DNA of 64,000 bases from Paralvinella palmiformis. Taxonomy: Eukaryota > Annelida > Polychaeta > Terebellida > Alvinellidae. The notes beneath the pieces were generated by a model. That model was given only the letters and a program-made list of their open reading frames with translations. It was not told where the DNA came from and searched no databases. A program made the translations under genes and the position numbers. Below are positions 12,301 through 23,422 of this stretch, piece by piece; positions within the stretch are counted from its first letter, which is position 1, and each line of letters opens with the position of its first letter. The DNA is taken from positions 1,061,001 to 1,125,000 of the forward strand of contig JAODUP010000008.1 of assembly GCA_025642065.1 (NCBI GenBank). Direction: 5' to 3'.

Positions 12301-13514
12301 TTGCTCCAAGGATGGTCTCGAGCAAGCTGGTCAAATGAATAATGTTACCGCAAAAGCGGGAATCTCGTTTTGCATGTGCGCCAGTCGACTTCAGCTACTG
12401 ATCTGTTCTATGGATGCACAAAGCTACAGGCTGCAAACAAGACCAGATGGAACAGTCAGCTGAAGATGCTTTGCTCTGTGCTCAAAGTTCCACAGGATGT
12501 CCTAAACAGCTTGGACTATTCCGGAAAACCCATGGCAGACAGAATTGGAATTGATGGGCAATTCCCAAATTGTCTGGTTCTCAGTAGTGAGTGTTGTTTT
12601 ATGACGCATGCACATGAACTGCTCATTTAAAGCTATCTCCCTTTAGCTGCAAGTGATACTGGAGTATATCAATTTTAATTCCGATTCCATAAGCTCCACA
12701 TTACTGCATGAACTTTCCAAGACTAGAGAGATGAGATAAAGTATCCCCGACACACCTAGGTGACAGAAGGAATCAATCCAATCACCTTACAAGCTGCACA
12801 ATCGTGTTATGGAATTCTCCAAAATTAACTATTATGAAGGGTTAACACCAATACACCATTACATCTTCTGAATGGTATTTTATGACAAATATTGTTTTTA
12901 TTAACTACCTTTTTATTTGTATATCACAGCTCAATTCCTATCTGGATAATCCAGATCGGTCATAAAATCAGTATGTTACACAACAGCAAACTCACCTATT
13001 TTACACAAGTCACTTTCAGACTGTGTCTCTTTATCACTGTCAATTTCTGATTCTGCTCAACGAAAAGAAAACATACACCAACTTATAGGAACATCTCTTA
13101 ATCATGAATGTGTAACAACAACAGTTATTTAACATGCACACGCACACGCACACACACACAGACATCAGAGAAGATAAAAACAGTACTGTCTTCTGTGCTT
13201 TCCTTGTCATCTTCTTCATTTATAAACTTTTTTCCTTTTCCTTTAATACATTTCTTGGACGGCTGAACTTCTGCTTCTTCATCTTCGGATTCACTTTCCG
13301 ATACGTCGTAATATCTTTTTAAATCCTCGCTCGTTGTCACATGCAGTGGCCGGCCTCTTTTGTCAACAGAATACTTTAATTTAAAACGACTGTCATGGAA
13401 CATATCCTTGAACCTCCTGTCAATCGCCACCTTACGATCCTTCCGTTTCATCTGACGGAACCGGGGATCTCTTGCAATATGTGAGAAACGCGAGTCTTTT
13501 TTTATTTCATCCAT
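3679..13514 (-). CDS. ESF1: ESF1 pre-rRNA processing protein homolog, 14 exons
   Basis: Encodes the nucleolar ESF1/ABTAP protein, which in yeast and human is needed for 18S rRNA maturation in early small-subunit assembly. Coding exons, all phase-consistent with GT-AG junctions: 13187-13514, 12996-13052, 11724-11819, 11304-11464, 10948-11047, 8938-9097, 8634-8751, 8010-8136, 7079-7237, 6722-6852, 6322-6430, 5519-5601, 4531-4704, 3679-3999 (TGA). Total is about 707 aa, versus about 850 in human. The N-terminus carries the ESF1 signature ([33 protein letters not shown]). The RRM-like region spans about 180-300 ([32 protein letters not shown]). TWDETDP is near 345, Lys-rich nuclear-localisation-like runs lie at 465-590, and the NUC153 motif ([18 protein letters not shown]) is near 604. 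Acidic spacers separate the domains. I chose ATG 13514 because an in-frame extension upstream has no ATG and human ESF1 begins similarly. Splice sites are read by eye; exon 4's acceptor (11465) was set by phase. Confidence 0.95.
4050..4107. repeat. (TA)n/(TG)n compound microsatellite, ESF1 intron 13
   Basis: Alternating TA, then GTGTGTG, then TA runs, about 50 bp from the acceptor of the last ESF1 exon. Confidence 0.9.
5426..5459. repeat. (AT)n microsatellite, ESF1 intron 12
   Basis: A run of about 17 AT units, 60 bp from the donor of exon 12. Confidence 0.9.
7417..7560 (-). mobile_element. Degenerate family A SINE in ESF1 intron 8
   Basis: The plus strand reads TTGCACAAGGTAGGCTAA, then ACAAAGGTAAT and GATGAAAC, then a worn tRNA-like head. 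This is the same order as in the 14.3-kb and 51.4-kb copies. It lies between ESF1 exons 9 and 8, in the same orientation as the gene. Confidence 0.65.
8860..8890. repeat. (CA)n microsatellite, ESF1 intron 6
   Basis: A run of C followed by about 14 CA units between exons 7 and 6. Confidence 0.9.
9123..9206. repeat. 42-bp tandem dimer
   Basis: Two near-identical 42-bp units, each starting ATGTCACTGTATCATTAATG, within ESF1 intron 5 just upstream of exon 6. Near identity suggests recent duplication. Confidence 0.9.
9338..9366. repeat. (CA)n microsatellite, ESF1 intron 5
   Basis: About 14 CA units. The rest of this 1.85-kb intron (9098-10947) is AT-rich and I recognise no element in it. Confidence 0.9.
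11051..11077 (-). promoter_or_regulatory. (CT)n tract serving as polypyrimidine tract of ESF1 exon 5
   Basis: On the minus strand about 12 CT units run straight into GTTACAG, the 3' splice site before exon 5 (10948-11047). The microsatellite is therefore the polypyrimidine tract itself, so its length could affect splicing. Confidence 0.7.
12107..12245. repeat. Dispersed repeat with internal palindrome (copy 1)
   Basis: About 120 bp starting TTAATTTACCATTTAA is about 90% the same as 48816-48940. It contains GTAGGTACTC (12195-12204) and its inverse GAGTACCTAC (12219-12228). It ends where the hAT transposase relic begins, so it is probably part of the same element or its non-autonomous derivative. 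Confidence 0.75.
12262..12560 (+). pseudogene. hAT transposase fragment, frameshifted, in ESF1 intron 2
   Basis: In one frame from 12268 the sequence reads CFAHTLQL, a conserved hAT-family motif. A frameshift later, another frame reads [18 protein letters not shown] followed by SVLKVPQ and LNSLD, the typical hAT block around the conserved TRWNS. A stop and at least one shift separate the pieces, so it is dead. It is antisense to ESF1. Family knowledge: hAT transposases are DDE enzymes with RNase-H-like folds; this piece covers the middle of the catalytic region. Confidence 0.8.
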
Positions 13515-14239
13515 GATGTAGGTGTCACTAAAATAACTGCCGGCCAACCATCAAAGAGCAGCTAGTTCATCTGACTGTAGATCACTGTAGAACTGAATAA
13601 AAAGACGTTACATGTTGGTATTATTAAAATCTACGGTCTGTCTAATAACTACAAACTGTTGTTCATGAATATTCTCTGATTTAAATATTTGGTACTTCAT
13701 ACATTACACACACACACACAAGTACCAAAACATGTCCTTGAAGGTTATCATTTGAGGTGGTAGATTTAAAGAAATAGCATTATTAAAATTAAATAAGAAC
13801 CTAGGCTAATCACCTGAAAGTCTATAAAGCATTGGTGAAGCAAAATCTCTAAGACTGGGTCTTTTAAATAATCCGGGTTGGTTATAGATAGAGATACAGT
13901 CATTAAGTAAGAACAATTTGGTGCCTTTCTAGGACTGTTTCAAGGCCAAAATTATATTTAAATGATTTTACAGAATTCTAAAAGTTACTTGGAGGCTATC
14001 TTGAAGTTGGTTTTTTAACCATTTTGTGTGTACTTCATTATTCTTAATAAAAGTTGAAAATGTCCGATCTAAAATTTCTAAATATAAAGTTTATATTTAG
14101 AATTTATTTTATATTGGATATTTTATTTATAAACCCAATATAAATTGATTTCGGTATCATCCCAATCACCGTTTTGATTAGAAACTAGCAGACAGAATAT
14201 GGGTTCCGGTTTATTTAGGATAAAGTGTCCAAATTTATT

Positions 14240-14506
14240 TAATACGTAGCTTAATGTGACGCTGTATCCTTACAGAGAAATTCCTATGTTTACAATTTTT
14301 GCTATTGGAATTGGTGATGATGATGATGATTGATGTTTTATGGCCACTTTTGTGCACAAGGTAGGCTAAATGGGCTGAGCGACTTCCAAAGGTAATGAGA
14401 TGAAGTCAAAGACGAAACAACCTTCAGATATGCCCACGCCGGGATTCGAACACAGGTGGTAGTGATCTGTGGTGCAGCACGCTACCGCTAGACCATGGAG
14501 GCGCCC
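14240..14506 (-). mobile_element. Family A SINE plus shared 75-bp flank (copy 1)
   Basis: SINE body at 14315-14506, minus strand: head GGGCGCCTCCATGGTCTAGC, B-box-like GTTCGAATCC, then a tRNA-unrelated body ending in (ATC)n. The flank 14240-14314 (TACGTAGCTTAATGTGACGC onward) is shared with the copy at 51298-51581, although no target-site duplication is visible here. A 13-bp TSD is present in the other copy. Confidence 0.85.
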
Positions 14507-16374
14507 AAAACTGTATTTTGTGCATATCCATTTTATTGTGACTAGTATTTAATCTGACTTAATTTCCTAGTGGACCATGTGAAATAACTAAATAAGTTTG
14601 TAGGCTATCTGACAACAGAGTCTGAGCCAAGACCGCTTGACCTGAAACCCAAACAGCTCTGTTTATAGCAAGTCATCTAAATGTTGACAGAAATAGTTCA
14701 TGCCCAGAGTGGTTCTCTGGTTTGCTCACTGTGTCACCTCCAGCCCCCTGAGATATGCAACAGGAAAAACACATCAGAAAAATGGCAATATGTGTTAGTG
14801 CAGTGCTCCGACCAAATAGTGAGACAGACTCAGGCAGTAGAACAATGTATCAGGAATGAAAAAAAAACTGTCTTAATAAAAGCAGGTCATTTCCTAACCA
14901 AGACAGTTCATTACCACCTCCATGTGTAATCAAAGCATTTTGTAAACAAATTGCTTGATAGCCATTAGCATGCCAGTTCACAACAAAACAATTATCCTTA
15001 TAGTTTAGAATTAAAGTTCTCAGTTTACAATAGAAGTACAGGTACTATTTACATAAAACATAACATTATCAATTTAAGCCTGTATCTGATTCAATTTGTT
15101 ACTGTAGTTGGTAAATAATGGCCAAATATATTAATTATTGTAGCATCATTGGCTTATCATGACTTACAGCCATGCAATGTCAAAACAAAAACATAATGCT
15201 TTGTAACAAAATGCACACTTTCAGCAACCAAAACAAATATATGTTTATCGCTTTAAATATAAATAAATCAAATCAAATTCTGTGGTAATAGCACATTTTA
15301 AGATATTCTGAAACTATTTATTATATCATGATAAACTTATGCCTTCACACCAAGCTTTCCAAAACAGTTTAATTGTTTATCCACTTATTATAGTTAGACT
15401 CAACTTCGAGTTGCATATATCTGAAATAAATATAAAATCTGTAACTGAACAGGTTACACCATAATTGTGAAAAAGTTATAAGCTTTGTAACACACTCTTA
15501 GTAGATAAGTGTACTCATTGTCTCAAATAGTCTGACATAATAGCTTTGACCTATAACTTACTTATTTATCCATGTCTGCTTTATTTTGACTAGATTTAAG
15601 ATCTTTGCCAATCAGTGCCATCATTTTGTCTCATAGCTGTAAAATATCTGTTTTGCATTTGCCTCAAAAAGTGTATATCAAGTCATACAGCTAAAATTAT
15701 CTACTTCATTCTGGACAGACATCTGGTGACCTAGATTTGATTAATTATTTTAATTATATTAACTATATTAATTTATCTTATCTCATATTTATTTAGTACA
15801 TTTTATAATTAGTATGTCTCCGCTATAGAAACATAGTATAGTATCAATGGCTAGCACAAGTGGTAATGCAATGCAAAAATTTAAATCAGAATGAAACTGC
15901 TAAATATAGAGAAAATAACAGAAACAAGTGTATCATATAAGTGATGGGAGAACACCATAAAAATCCAAGATGACAACAAAACGAAACATTGGCCTAAAAT
16001 ATAATTATCAGCATAGAGATGTATCCAACAATGAATGTGGTTAATGATCAATTTATTCAATATACTAAGTGAAATTCATGTATGTAGGCCACAGCTGGTT
16101 ACGATCAATTTGATCAAACGTGAACAAGTCACAGTCAGTATAAAAGAACATCTTTTAATACACATGTATCAGTATTGGTGACTGATTTTCCACACACACA
16201 GAAGTAGGAAACCAATACGAGAGGTATCCATGTATAGAACCCAGTCTGAGGAAACAGCAACAGTTACCTCAGCAACCCCACATGAGGCTAATAATAATAT
16301 ACTGGTTCATGCTGTTAAATGTTGAGTTCAGTTGTTTAGCCTCATTGCTGATCACGCCTGTGAAGTATAACTGA
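14507..16374. other. AT-rich intergenic stretch, nothing recognised
   Basis: No family-like ORF, tandem repeat or SINE is seen over about 1.9 kb. Confidence 0.5.
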
Positions 16375-16486
16375 GGGACATCCGCATAGAGAAACAAACC
16401 TCATAAACACAGACATGAGCTGGATTTGAATCCCAGGACCTGGACGTTTGCAGCACACTGCTCTATCCACTGTACCATCAGTATGC
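16375..16486 (-). mobile_element. Family B SINE relic
   Basis: The minus strand has a B-box-like segment (plus-strand reading TTTGAATCCCAGGACC), then GGACGTTTGCAGCACAC and a worn A-box region. It resembles the copies at 50383-50519 and 57145-57225. Confidence 0.5.
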
Positions 16487-16610
16487 TCCGTGCCATAAAA
16501 CGTGTCGAAGTATGACTGCCTGCGATATCCTACAAATGATAGTTGTCCAAAAGTTGGCAATAAAGTTTTCCCATTCAATTTTCTGCTTGGAAAATAACAC
16601 AGACAAGATC

Positions 16611-16798
16611 AAAATATAAATGTTGCCGCTTTATGGCCACTTTTGTGGACATGATAGGCCAGATGGGCCGAGTGATCTCGAAAGGTAATGAGGAGAATTG
16701 AAGGATGAAACACCCTTGTGGGCCAGCCCGGGTTTGAACCCAGGTGCCATAGACCTGTGGCCATCCATGTTACCAGTTGGGCCATGGTGGCATCCCAT
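16611..16798 (-). mobile_element. Family A SINE with 10-bp target-site duplication
   Basis: Full-length copy on the minus strand: head with TTTGAACCCAGGTG (plus reading) and a body with CACTTTTGTGGACATGATAG. AGACAAGATC flanks both ends (16601-16610 and 16799-16808), showing retroposition. It differs from the 14.3-kb copy in the head, so it is an older or separate subfamily. Confidence 0.85.
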
Positions 16799-16808
16799 AG
16801 ACAAGATC

Positions 16809-18199
16809 GAACACTCTCAACTGGTGTCCTGTAATCAATATCCAGGCAAATGTGATTAGGCCATCTCATGTTAACTGTTTATGTCGGCATTTCAAAGGTT
16901 TGACGCCAAACACACTAAAACTTTTGGTTTCCAAAACAAAAACTGGACAAGGTATAGGATCAGGTGCTTGGTTTACTCAATAATCAGATATAGATGATTC
17001 CAAAACGATAGCTATTTATTTAATGCATTCTCCATCCAGTATGATGTTAGAAATTGAACCTCACTTAGATATTTGTCAGGCTGTAAAAATATTTGAAAAG
17101 TACATCTTACTTTCTATCATTGGTGAGAAAACCCAGGATAAAAATGCATCACACACACCAAATTTTGATATATTAATGAAAACAAGGCAGGATCAAGCAT
17201 CGACTCTATATTATCCGGACAATATAGGTACAGGAAATCACGACCATGGAGATTGCACACAGATATCATTGGTGTGTTAAAAGCTAACAATTTGGGCTTT
17301 ATTAGGTCAAACCAACTGGACGATGGGAAGACCATTGTCGTAACTCTGAGTCGGGCTATGTTCTATGTCATGTCCCATTTACAAAAGTTGAAACAGCCAC
17401 ACTTTTATTTCCCAGCTCTGTTCCTGCCACTATCGATTGATACTGATATGTTTTCACAGGAGTACAACAGACCTGAGAAATCTTTAAGCACACTGCTCAT
17501 ATGGATAAAACTGCGTTGAATGAGCATTTGCAACAACTATTCCAAATACTTTCTAAACCCGATATATACCAAGGCTAGAAAAAATTCATCCATGAAGCTT
17601 TTGTCAACTTAGATAGAAGCATTCATCGACAATCTACAGAAAACTGATGTCAATGAAAAACAGTTGTGTCAATCATTGGAGCCAGCAAGGTAAATCTGGA
17701 CTGGTCATTTTGCAGGGGCATATATAAGATTGAATGGATGGAGTCTCATAAAATATAATTATTCTGGACGGTGGGTTATGCTTTATACATCTTTCAGACA
17801 CAAATCATCACCCAGGCTTCTACTCCCATAGCCGTCTTTGTTGTATATTTCCAAACACTGTATAATTTCGAACACCCCCTTGCTGACCAGAAAAATAAGT
17901 ATTAAAATGACTAGTCTAAAACATTCATACGTGAAAGGGCATATATTTTCAAGTATATTGCAAGGTTAGAACACATATTAGTCTATGCGCTTTTAAAAAC
18001 CTTGCAAAGACCTAGAAAAAAGCGTCAGTTACATCATTTGTAATATTGAATTCTACAAGTTAATGCAGCAAGTGTATTGCCATTATGGTTTAGTCATCAA
18101 TATGCCACTCCATCCGACCTTTTTGTCTTCACATTATTCTTTTTGTATGCAGGTAAGTATGGAGTTGGGCATAATAACCAAGAACATGTCACCCCCTGG
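16809..18199. other. Intergenic stretch, no recognised gene
   Basis: Short ORFs on both strands around 17023-17519 match no family I know. No splice-consistent gene model could be built. Confidence 0.4.
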
Positions 18200-18234
18200 T
18201 TTCTATGACCATGGATGAACTCTTGTGTAGATGA

Positions 18235-18560
18235 ATTCCAAATTCAACTAGTGGAATAAAGGTTGAATGACAGATTTGTCTGGTTGAATTCCAAATTCAG
18301 CTGTATGTAAATAGTTGAATAAAAGTTGAAATAACCACCATCTCAATTCAACTATACGTAAATAGTTGAATGAAATTTGAAATAACCACCATCTCATTTG
18401 CATGACATTTTTCAACTAAGAATTCAACTGTAGCATTGGTATATAAAACAGTTGAATGTGAGCTCGTTTACATGGTAAAAATTCAACTGTAGCATTACAA
18501 AAGTTGAATTCAGCTCTTCATTTGCATATTATGTCAAGCATTAGTTGAAAAAAGTTGAGT
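18235..18560. repeat. Degenerate GTTGAA/TTCAAC repeat array
   Basis: At least a dozen GTTGAA, TTCAACT or GAATTCAACT motifs occur in both orientations. A near-tandem block GAAATAACCACCATCTCA recurs about 57 bp apart. Many segments can pair with each other. It may be a relic of a transposon end. Confidence 0.6.
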
Positions 18561-18639
18561 ACACCCAGCTGAATTTCCTGTCTTTTTTGTTTGGAGGTGA
18601 CAGGAATCCAGCTGAACTAATTTCAGCTAGGTCAGAAAA

Positions 18640-20119
18640 CACCTACTGTGGACAAAAACAGTCTTTTTCCAGTGATAAAAGTAGATAAGGTTACTAAAAT
18701 TATATTATCATATTTTACGTTAATCTGGCAAAACATTTTCTAGAATATCTTGATGTCTCCCATAAATAAATGCGAAATGAATTTATTTATATTTTACAGT
18801 ACGAGTTTGATAATACAAAATAGCTTATGTGTATTTCAAATGTTTTTTTTTTCTTCTCCTCACCTAAGAGGTCAATATAATCTGTCCTATTTGTTAAACC
18901 ACAGTTAGAAATAAGTTGTGAGTTCAATATTATATAAGTCTGAAAATACCTTTTAATTTCCCAACAAATTTGAAGCGAAGGGAACATGAACAAACAATTA
19001 TTTCAGTGAATAGTACATCCTGTTCAGGATTCTGCCTTCATAAGAGTCATTATTTTCTCACAATGCAGTTCAATCTTGATTATGTTTGCAGTTACAACTA
19101 ACTAATCTGCTTTTAAAATATCAGAAAGAGATAGTAGTATTTTATTTTAATCGAATAGCATACCAGTATGGGAACTAAAGAGGATTTTTATAGAGTAAAC
19201 CACTATGAATCACAACTCCAGATGAACATTATTATGAAAGAGGACTTAAATTTAAAAAGCTAGACAGCTGATTGGTCAGCCGATTTGCCGATGTGTTGTA
19301 GATGCCTGTGGCTTGCTTGGCACTGTCAATCAAATCCTGTGTTGGACAGAATTTCTGGTACTCCTGGTCAATGTTGATCTTCCAGTGCAGCAAGATGCCC
19401 CAAACTTGGTGTCATTCTTAGTACAAAGGCTGAACAGGCATTTGACAGGGGCCTGGTCATACAGCAGTATTGTCACTAGTGTGGCCAAGTGCCCAAAACT
19501 CAGCTGATCACAGCAGTCCTTCCACAGAAGTAGATCGCCCCACCACTTGTCCACTTCCACAATTTTTTTACATCTGGTGGCGCTGTGTCCACAGGCCAAA
19601 TCCATAAAATGGGGAAGATTTTCAAAATAAAGTGGGAAAGCAGAAGGTTTATCAGAAAACTTGTAAGGTCTGATAGACCCCTGTATGTGATATGCAGTTG
19701 TAGATGAATGTTTTTATTTCATCTCATTACCTAAAAAAGAAAGAACTTATTAACTCAGCTGCTTGATTCCTCTATCATGCATTGTATGATTGTGTGTGAC
19801 AATTGGGCCAGTTTAGTATAGATCAAGTTGGTAAGCCTAGGGGTTGAAGTGGTTTAGTTATGGATCAATTTGAATTCGGTTGAACTTGAAATAGACCAAG
19901 CTGACTGGATACCAACAATCTGACATTGCACTTTATATCTAGAAACATTATGATTTATCATTATGATCATACATCCGACACATCATCAGGAAAGGCATTG
20001 AACACTCTTGACCTTGGGTACAATATGAGAATGGATGGATGAATGTTGTTTAACGACACATCGGCACAATTTAGGCCATTCAGTGTCCTAGAAAACAATA
20101 TGAGAATGGAGTTCTTTCT
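18640..20119. other. Intergenic stretch, no recognised gene
   Basis: A 91-codon minus-strand ORF (19330-19605) has no family resemblance I can name. The rest is AT-rich and unremarkable. Confidence 0.4.
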
Positions 20120-20275
20120 AGGGCAACAAGTCATTTCATCACCAATACCAGTTCATCGCCAAAAGAAATGGTGGTTTGGCCACCTTTGAGAAGTCACTTC
20201 GTTGCCAACTAGAACTTGTTTCATTGCCTACTAAATAAAAGCTCTTGTAGTTGTTTTTGTCGCCATCAGTAATTA
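20120..20275. repeat. Left flank repeat, possible MULE terminal inverted repeat
   Basis: Contains TCATTTCATCACC, CAGTTCATCGCC and related TTCRTYGCC motifs. The reverse complement of 21720-21850 carries the same motif series (TTTCATCGC, CAGTTCGTCGCC, TTTCATCACC). The pair brackets the MULE relic. Confidence 0.4.
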
Positions 20276-20399
20276 TTCTAGAATACATATAAAGTTTTTT
20301 ATTTACTTTATATTATAATGTTAATACATATTATATGGTAATAAAGTATATATATATATATATATATATAAAATGACATTCAGGCTAATTTTCCCCAAG

Positions 20400-21040
20400 G
20401 GTTTCATGTTTCACTTACTTTTTCATAATTTATCAAAATATAGAACTACAAAGTTTGGGTATGTTGATGGAATATTTTGTCATGTTGTAGCACCTTTCAC
20501 CCAATTATTTTTGATTCACACTTTTGTGAGATCAGGAGAAAATGTTAAGCAAGTCCCTCTTGTGTTCATTGTGATGTCTGGGAAGGCAAAGGCTGATTAT
20601 GGACCAATTGCCCACTGTACCAGCTGCAGAGAGTATCATGACGGATTTTGAGGTTGCAATCTGGCAGGCACTGTACCAGGTATTACCATACATGCAACTG
20701 AGGGTTTGTGTTTTTCATTTTATGCAAGTGGTGTGGCGCAAGATCCAAGCACTTGGCATGCAGACAGTATACAATTGGAAAACCAGCACCGTAGACTGAC
20801 GGCCATACTGTTTCTCCCAGCAGCCTACATTGCATCCCTATTTGCAACAATTCAGGCTACAGATCTAACAGAGCGACCCAGTTAGCTGCTGAGATACTTC
20901 AAACAACAGTGGATGACCAACAGCATTTTTTCAATCTCTTCGTAATCCATTTTTGAGCAGTGATTTCAGACAAACAACGATGTCGTAGGATGGCACAAGA
21001 GGCTAAACAGTGGCGCCTGGCGCTGGTGAAAAGATTATAG
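20400..21040 (+). pseudogene. MULE (Mutator-like) transposase fragment
   Basis: Pieces of a MULE catalytic domain in order across frames: VDGIFCHVVAPFTQLFLIH (DGTF-like, first catalytic Asp), VKQVPLVFIVMSGKAKADY, then in another frame MTDFEVAIWQAL (DFE, second Asp) and VCVFHFMQVVWRKIQALG (C-H motif). Later come LTAILFLPAAYIA and QTNNDVVGWHKRLN. At least two frameshifts and several stops show it is inactive. TA microsatellite sequence precedes it at 20349-20370. Confidence 0.85.
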
Positions 21041-21044
21041 AGCA

Positions 21045-21235
21045 TTCAAGAATCGTGCATGAACAGTTCATGCACAGAATTCATGAACAACACATGAACA
21101 GTTCATGAATGGTTCTTGAACATGAAAAGTTCATGAACATTTCAAGGCACAGAGTTCAGGAACTGTTCAAGAACATTTCAATGCACATGGTCCATGAACA
21201 GGTCATGAATGGTTTTTGAACATGAAATTATTGGC
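21045..21235. repeat. GTTCATGAAC palindrome array
   Basis: About ten copies of GTTCATGAAC or close variants (GTTCAAGAAC, TTCATGAATGGTTCTTGAAC) lie within 190 bp just past the MULE relic. Each motif is itself a palindrome, so the whole block can form many small foldbacks. Confidence 0.7.
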
Positions 21236-21719
21236 TATTGAATAGCCAATAATTTATAAATATGTATAAATTCATACAAGTACTATACACAGAGGCTACC
21301 TATGTCAGTACCTATAAGTACAATTTATTTCCATTCCAATGGTGTGGCCTTGCGATATTGGCACCTAAAATCCAACAAAATTATCAGTAATCATGGTCCC
21401 AGATGACAGCAGGAGATATCTTGGTTAATAAGTTGTTGAAATGGTGTGCATGAATGAACATGGACCCTCTGTACCTGAATGAATAATTTTGAAAATATGT
21501 GGTTCATTTTTATTTGTGCTTTTTCTTTTAAATTATTCCATTTAGCTTAATGTGTGTTTTTCTTATTTGTGTTAATTTATTATATGCTGTCTATGACTAG
21601 AGATCTAGTCTATTCAATTTTTACCTGTGCTTCCTTTATTAAACTATTTTATTCAGTTGTGCATTCTTGTCCCATTTCTGTCCATTGATAGTTATGCATA
21701 TCTATTAATTATCGCTGCT
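21236..21719. other. AT-rich stretch, nothing recognised
   Basis: No ORF or repeat worth naming. Confidence 0.4.
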
Positions 21720-21850
21720 ACGATTTTTGGTCGACAATAAAACAACTTCTAGATGGTGATGAAACAACCTTTTTATTGGCGACGAACTGGTAAATCTAGC
21801 CTTCTTGGTGTTAGTAGGTATAGTTGCGATGAAACAACTTCTTTAGTTTC
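21720..21850. repeat. Right flank repeat, possible MULE terminal inverted repeat
   Basis: GATGAAACAAC and GGCGACGAACTGG motifs are the inverse of the series at 20120-20275. See that entry. Confidence 0.4.
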
Positions 21851-21879
21851 TAATAGATCTAGACTATTATCTGGGTCCA

Positions 21880-22100
21880 TCAATCTCAGCCCTCATCGAT
21901 CTCGGCACAGGTATTCCAAGCGATTAACATTAAAATAGTTGCTCACACTGTCAATGAGCCGAGATTGATTGGACTGAGATTGGCATGGGTATCATAAATG
22001 TATGTTGATTTGGGCCCATATTGCATTAAATTTAAAGTGTTTATTGTAAATGCGTGTTTGTTTGTCACCGATCTCAGCCCATGTCGATTACTATATATAT
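21880..22100. repeat. Scattered CGATCTCGGC-type motifs, both orientations
   Basis: ATCGATCTCGGCACAGG, GAGCCGAGATTGATTGG, CGATCTCAGCCCATGTCGAT and, farther on at about 22650, GGCCGAGGTCGACATTGG are variants of one palindromic motif, also reminiscent of the hairpin at 523-568. Confidence 0.45.
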
Positions 22101-23382
22101 TTTTATATAATTATACATATAATTATATATATATTCATAGCGCCTACAGTGTAGTCTATTGGAATAATATAAATATGAAACGGTTTATTCTGAATAACAG
22201 TACTGAGTAACAGTTCATCCACGTAGGCCTACACTCGTAGTCCATATAGGCAGGGATTTATTCAGAAGAGCTGGTGGGCAGAGCGGTCGCCGTTCTCGTG
22301 TTCTGCCCAGAATCCGGAGATCTTCTTCTGCAGATTGACTATGGCACGACTGTACGACACATAGTCCAATGTTTTATTGTATTGACTAAAACAACTGTAA
22401 CTTTCTGCGCCAACACTGTTTACTAGCATAACTCAAACATGACCAGCAACCACAATCTACTCAATGAAACAATTCTAGAGCAACTAGAGCCGACATAGAC
22501 ATGATAATTAGAAAGCATCAAATTAAAAGCACACAGACATTCAAGTAACATTTTATTTTTGTACACAAACACACATATTTAATTAAGCCATCCATTTAAT
22601 TATACGTAACAAAACATAGGAATACCACTTTAACAACCAAATAGGTGGGCCGAGGTCGACATTGGCCGAGATGGACGCGAGTTCTAGGTTTAGACAGATC
22701 TATTATGATAAGAGTTATAGTTTAATCATCTATACGAATCGGATATACAAGTAGTGAAGTACTGTATCAGTGTATGAGCTTATTGGTCTGAACGTAACCG
22801 AATATTGTGTTATTATTAAAGAATATTTGACTAAAGTTATAGATCCCTGGGTCCCTCTTAACTGTCTTAGTAAATGACAAAAATCATAAAAATGTAACAA
22901 AATGTGGTGATAATAGGAGGGCAAACTCTAAGTGACTAAGTAAAACAAGAATATACCCTAAAATAATGCAGCCAATGGCTAAAGCCATAACTAAGTACCT
23001 CCTTCAGCATAACACAAACCTAATATTAGTTCTATACATATGCATAATGTAGTCGTAGATCTAGATCTTGAACTAATATATTAGAATCTAAACCTACCAT
23101 GTGTTTACGTTGTCTCGGACTTTATTCCGATCTTTTTTCTAATTGGTTAATATTAGAAATGTCAGGCGCTGGCCTTGACCCCCAGTACTTCATTTTGACG
23201 TGGAATTGTTGAGTAAACACTGTTTCTGATGCCGCGCGAATATATCTATTTAAGGTATGTTATTGAAATATATTACTTCTAAAAGAGTTCTAACTAATGA
23301 TCTAATCATAAAAATTTGATTTATGGTGATTATCGCACGTGTTGATATCTGGACATATTCGATATCTCCTGCACGCACTGAA
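22101..23382. other. AT-rich intergenic stretch, no gene seen
   Basis: Contains short TA-rich tracts near 22095-22135. Nothing resembles an exon. Confidence 0.4.
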
Positions 23383-23422
23383 TCAGCCTTAGCCTTAGGC
23401 TTAGCCTTAGGCTTAGGCTTAA
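23383..23422. repeat. Short TTAGGC/GCCTAA hexamer array
   Basis: Six contiguous TTAGGC-like hexamers in mixed orientation (GCCTTAGCCTTAGGC...). It resembles interstitial telomere-type sequence but has the TTAGGC form, not TTAGGG. Confidence 0.6.

Noticed and set aside
13515..13547. N-terminal extension of ESF1 (in-frame from a TTG)
   Set aside because: No ATG; human ESF1 starts close to the position of ATG 13514. The upstream in-frame codons are taken as 5'UTR.
14461..14506. Genuine tRNA gene
   Set aside because: A/B boxes are present, but no full cloverleaf and the sequence continues into the SINE body; it recurs as a dispersed family.
17023..17519. Overlapping ORFs as a possible gene
   Set aside because: No family resemblance on either strand and no phase-consistent splice partners.
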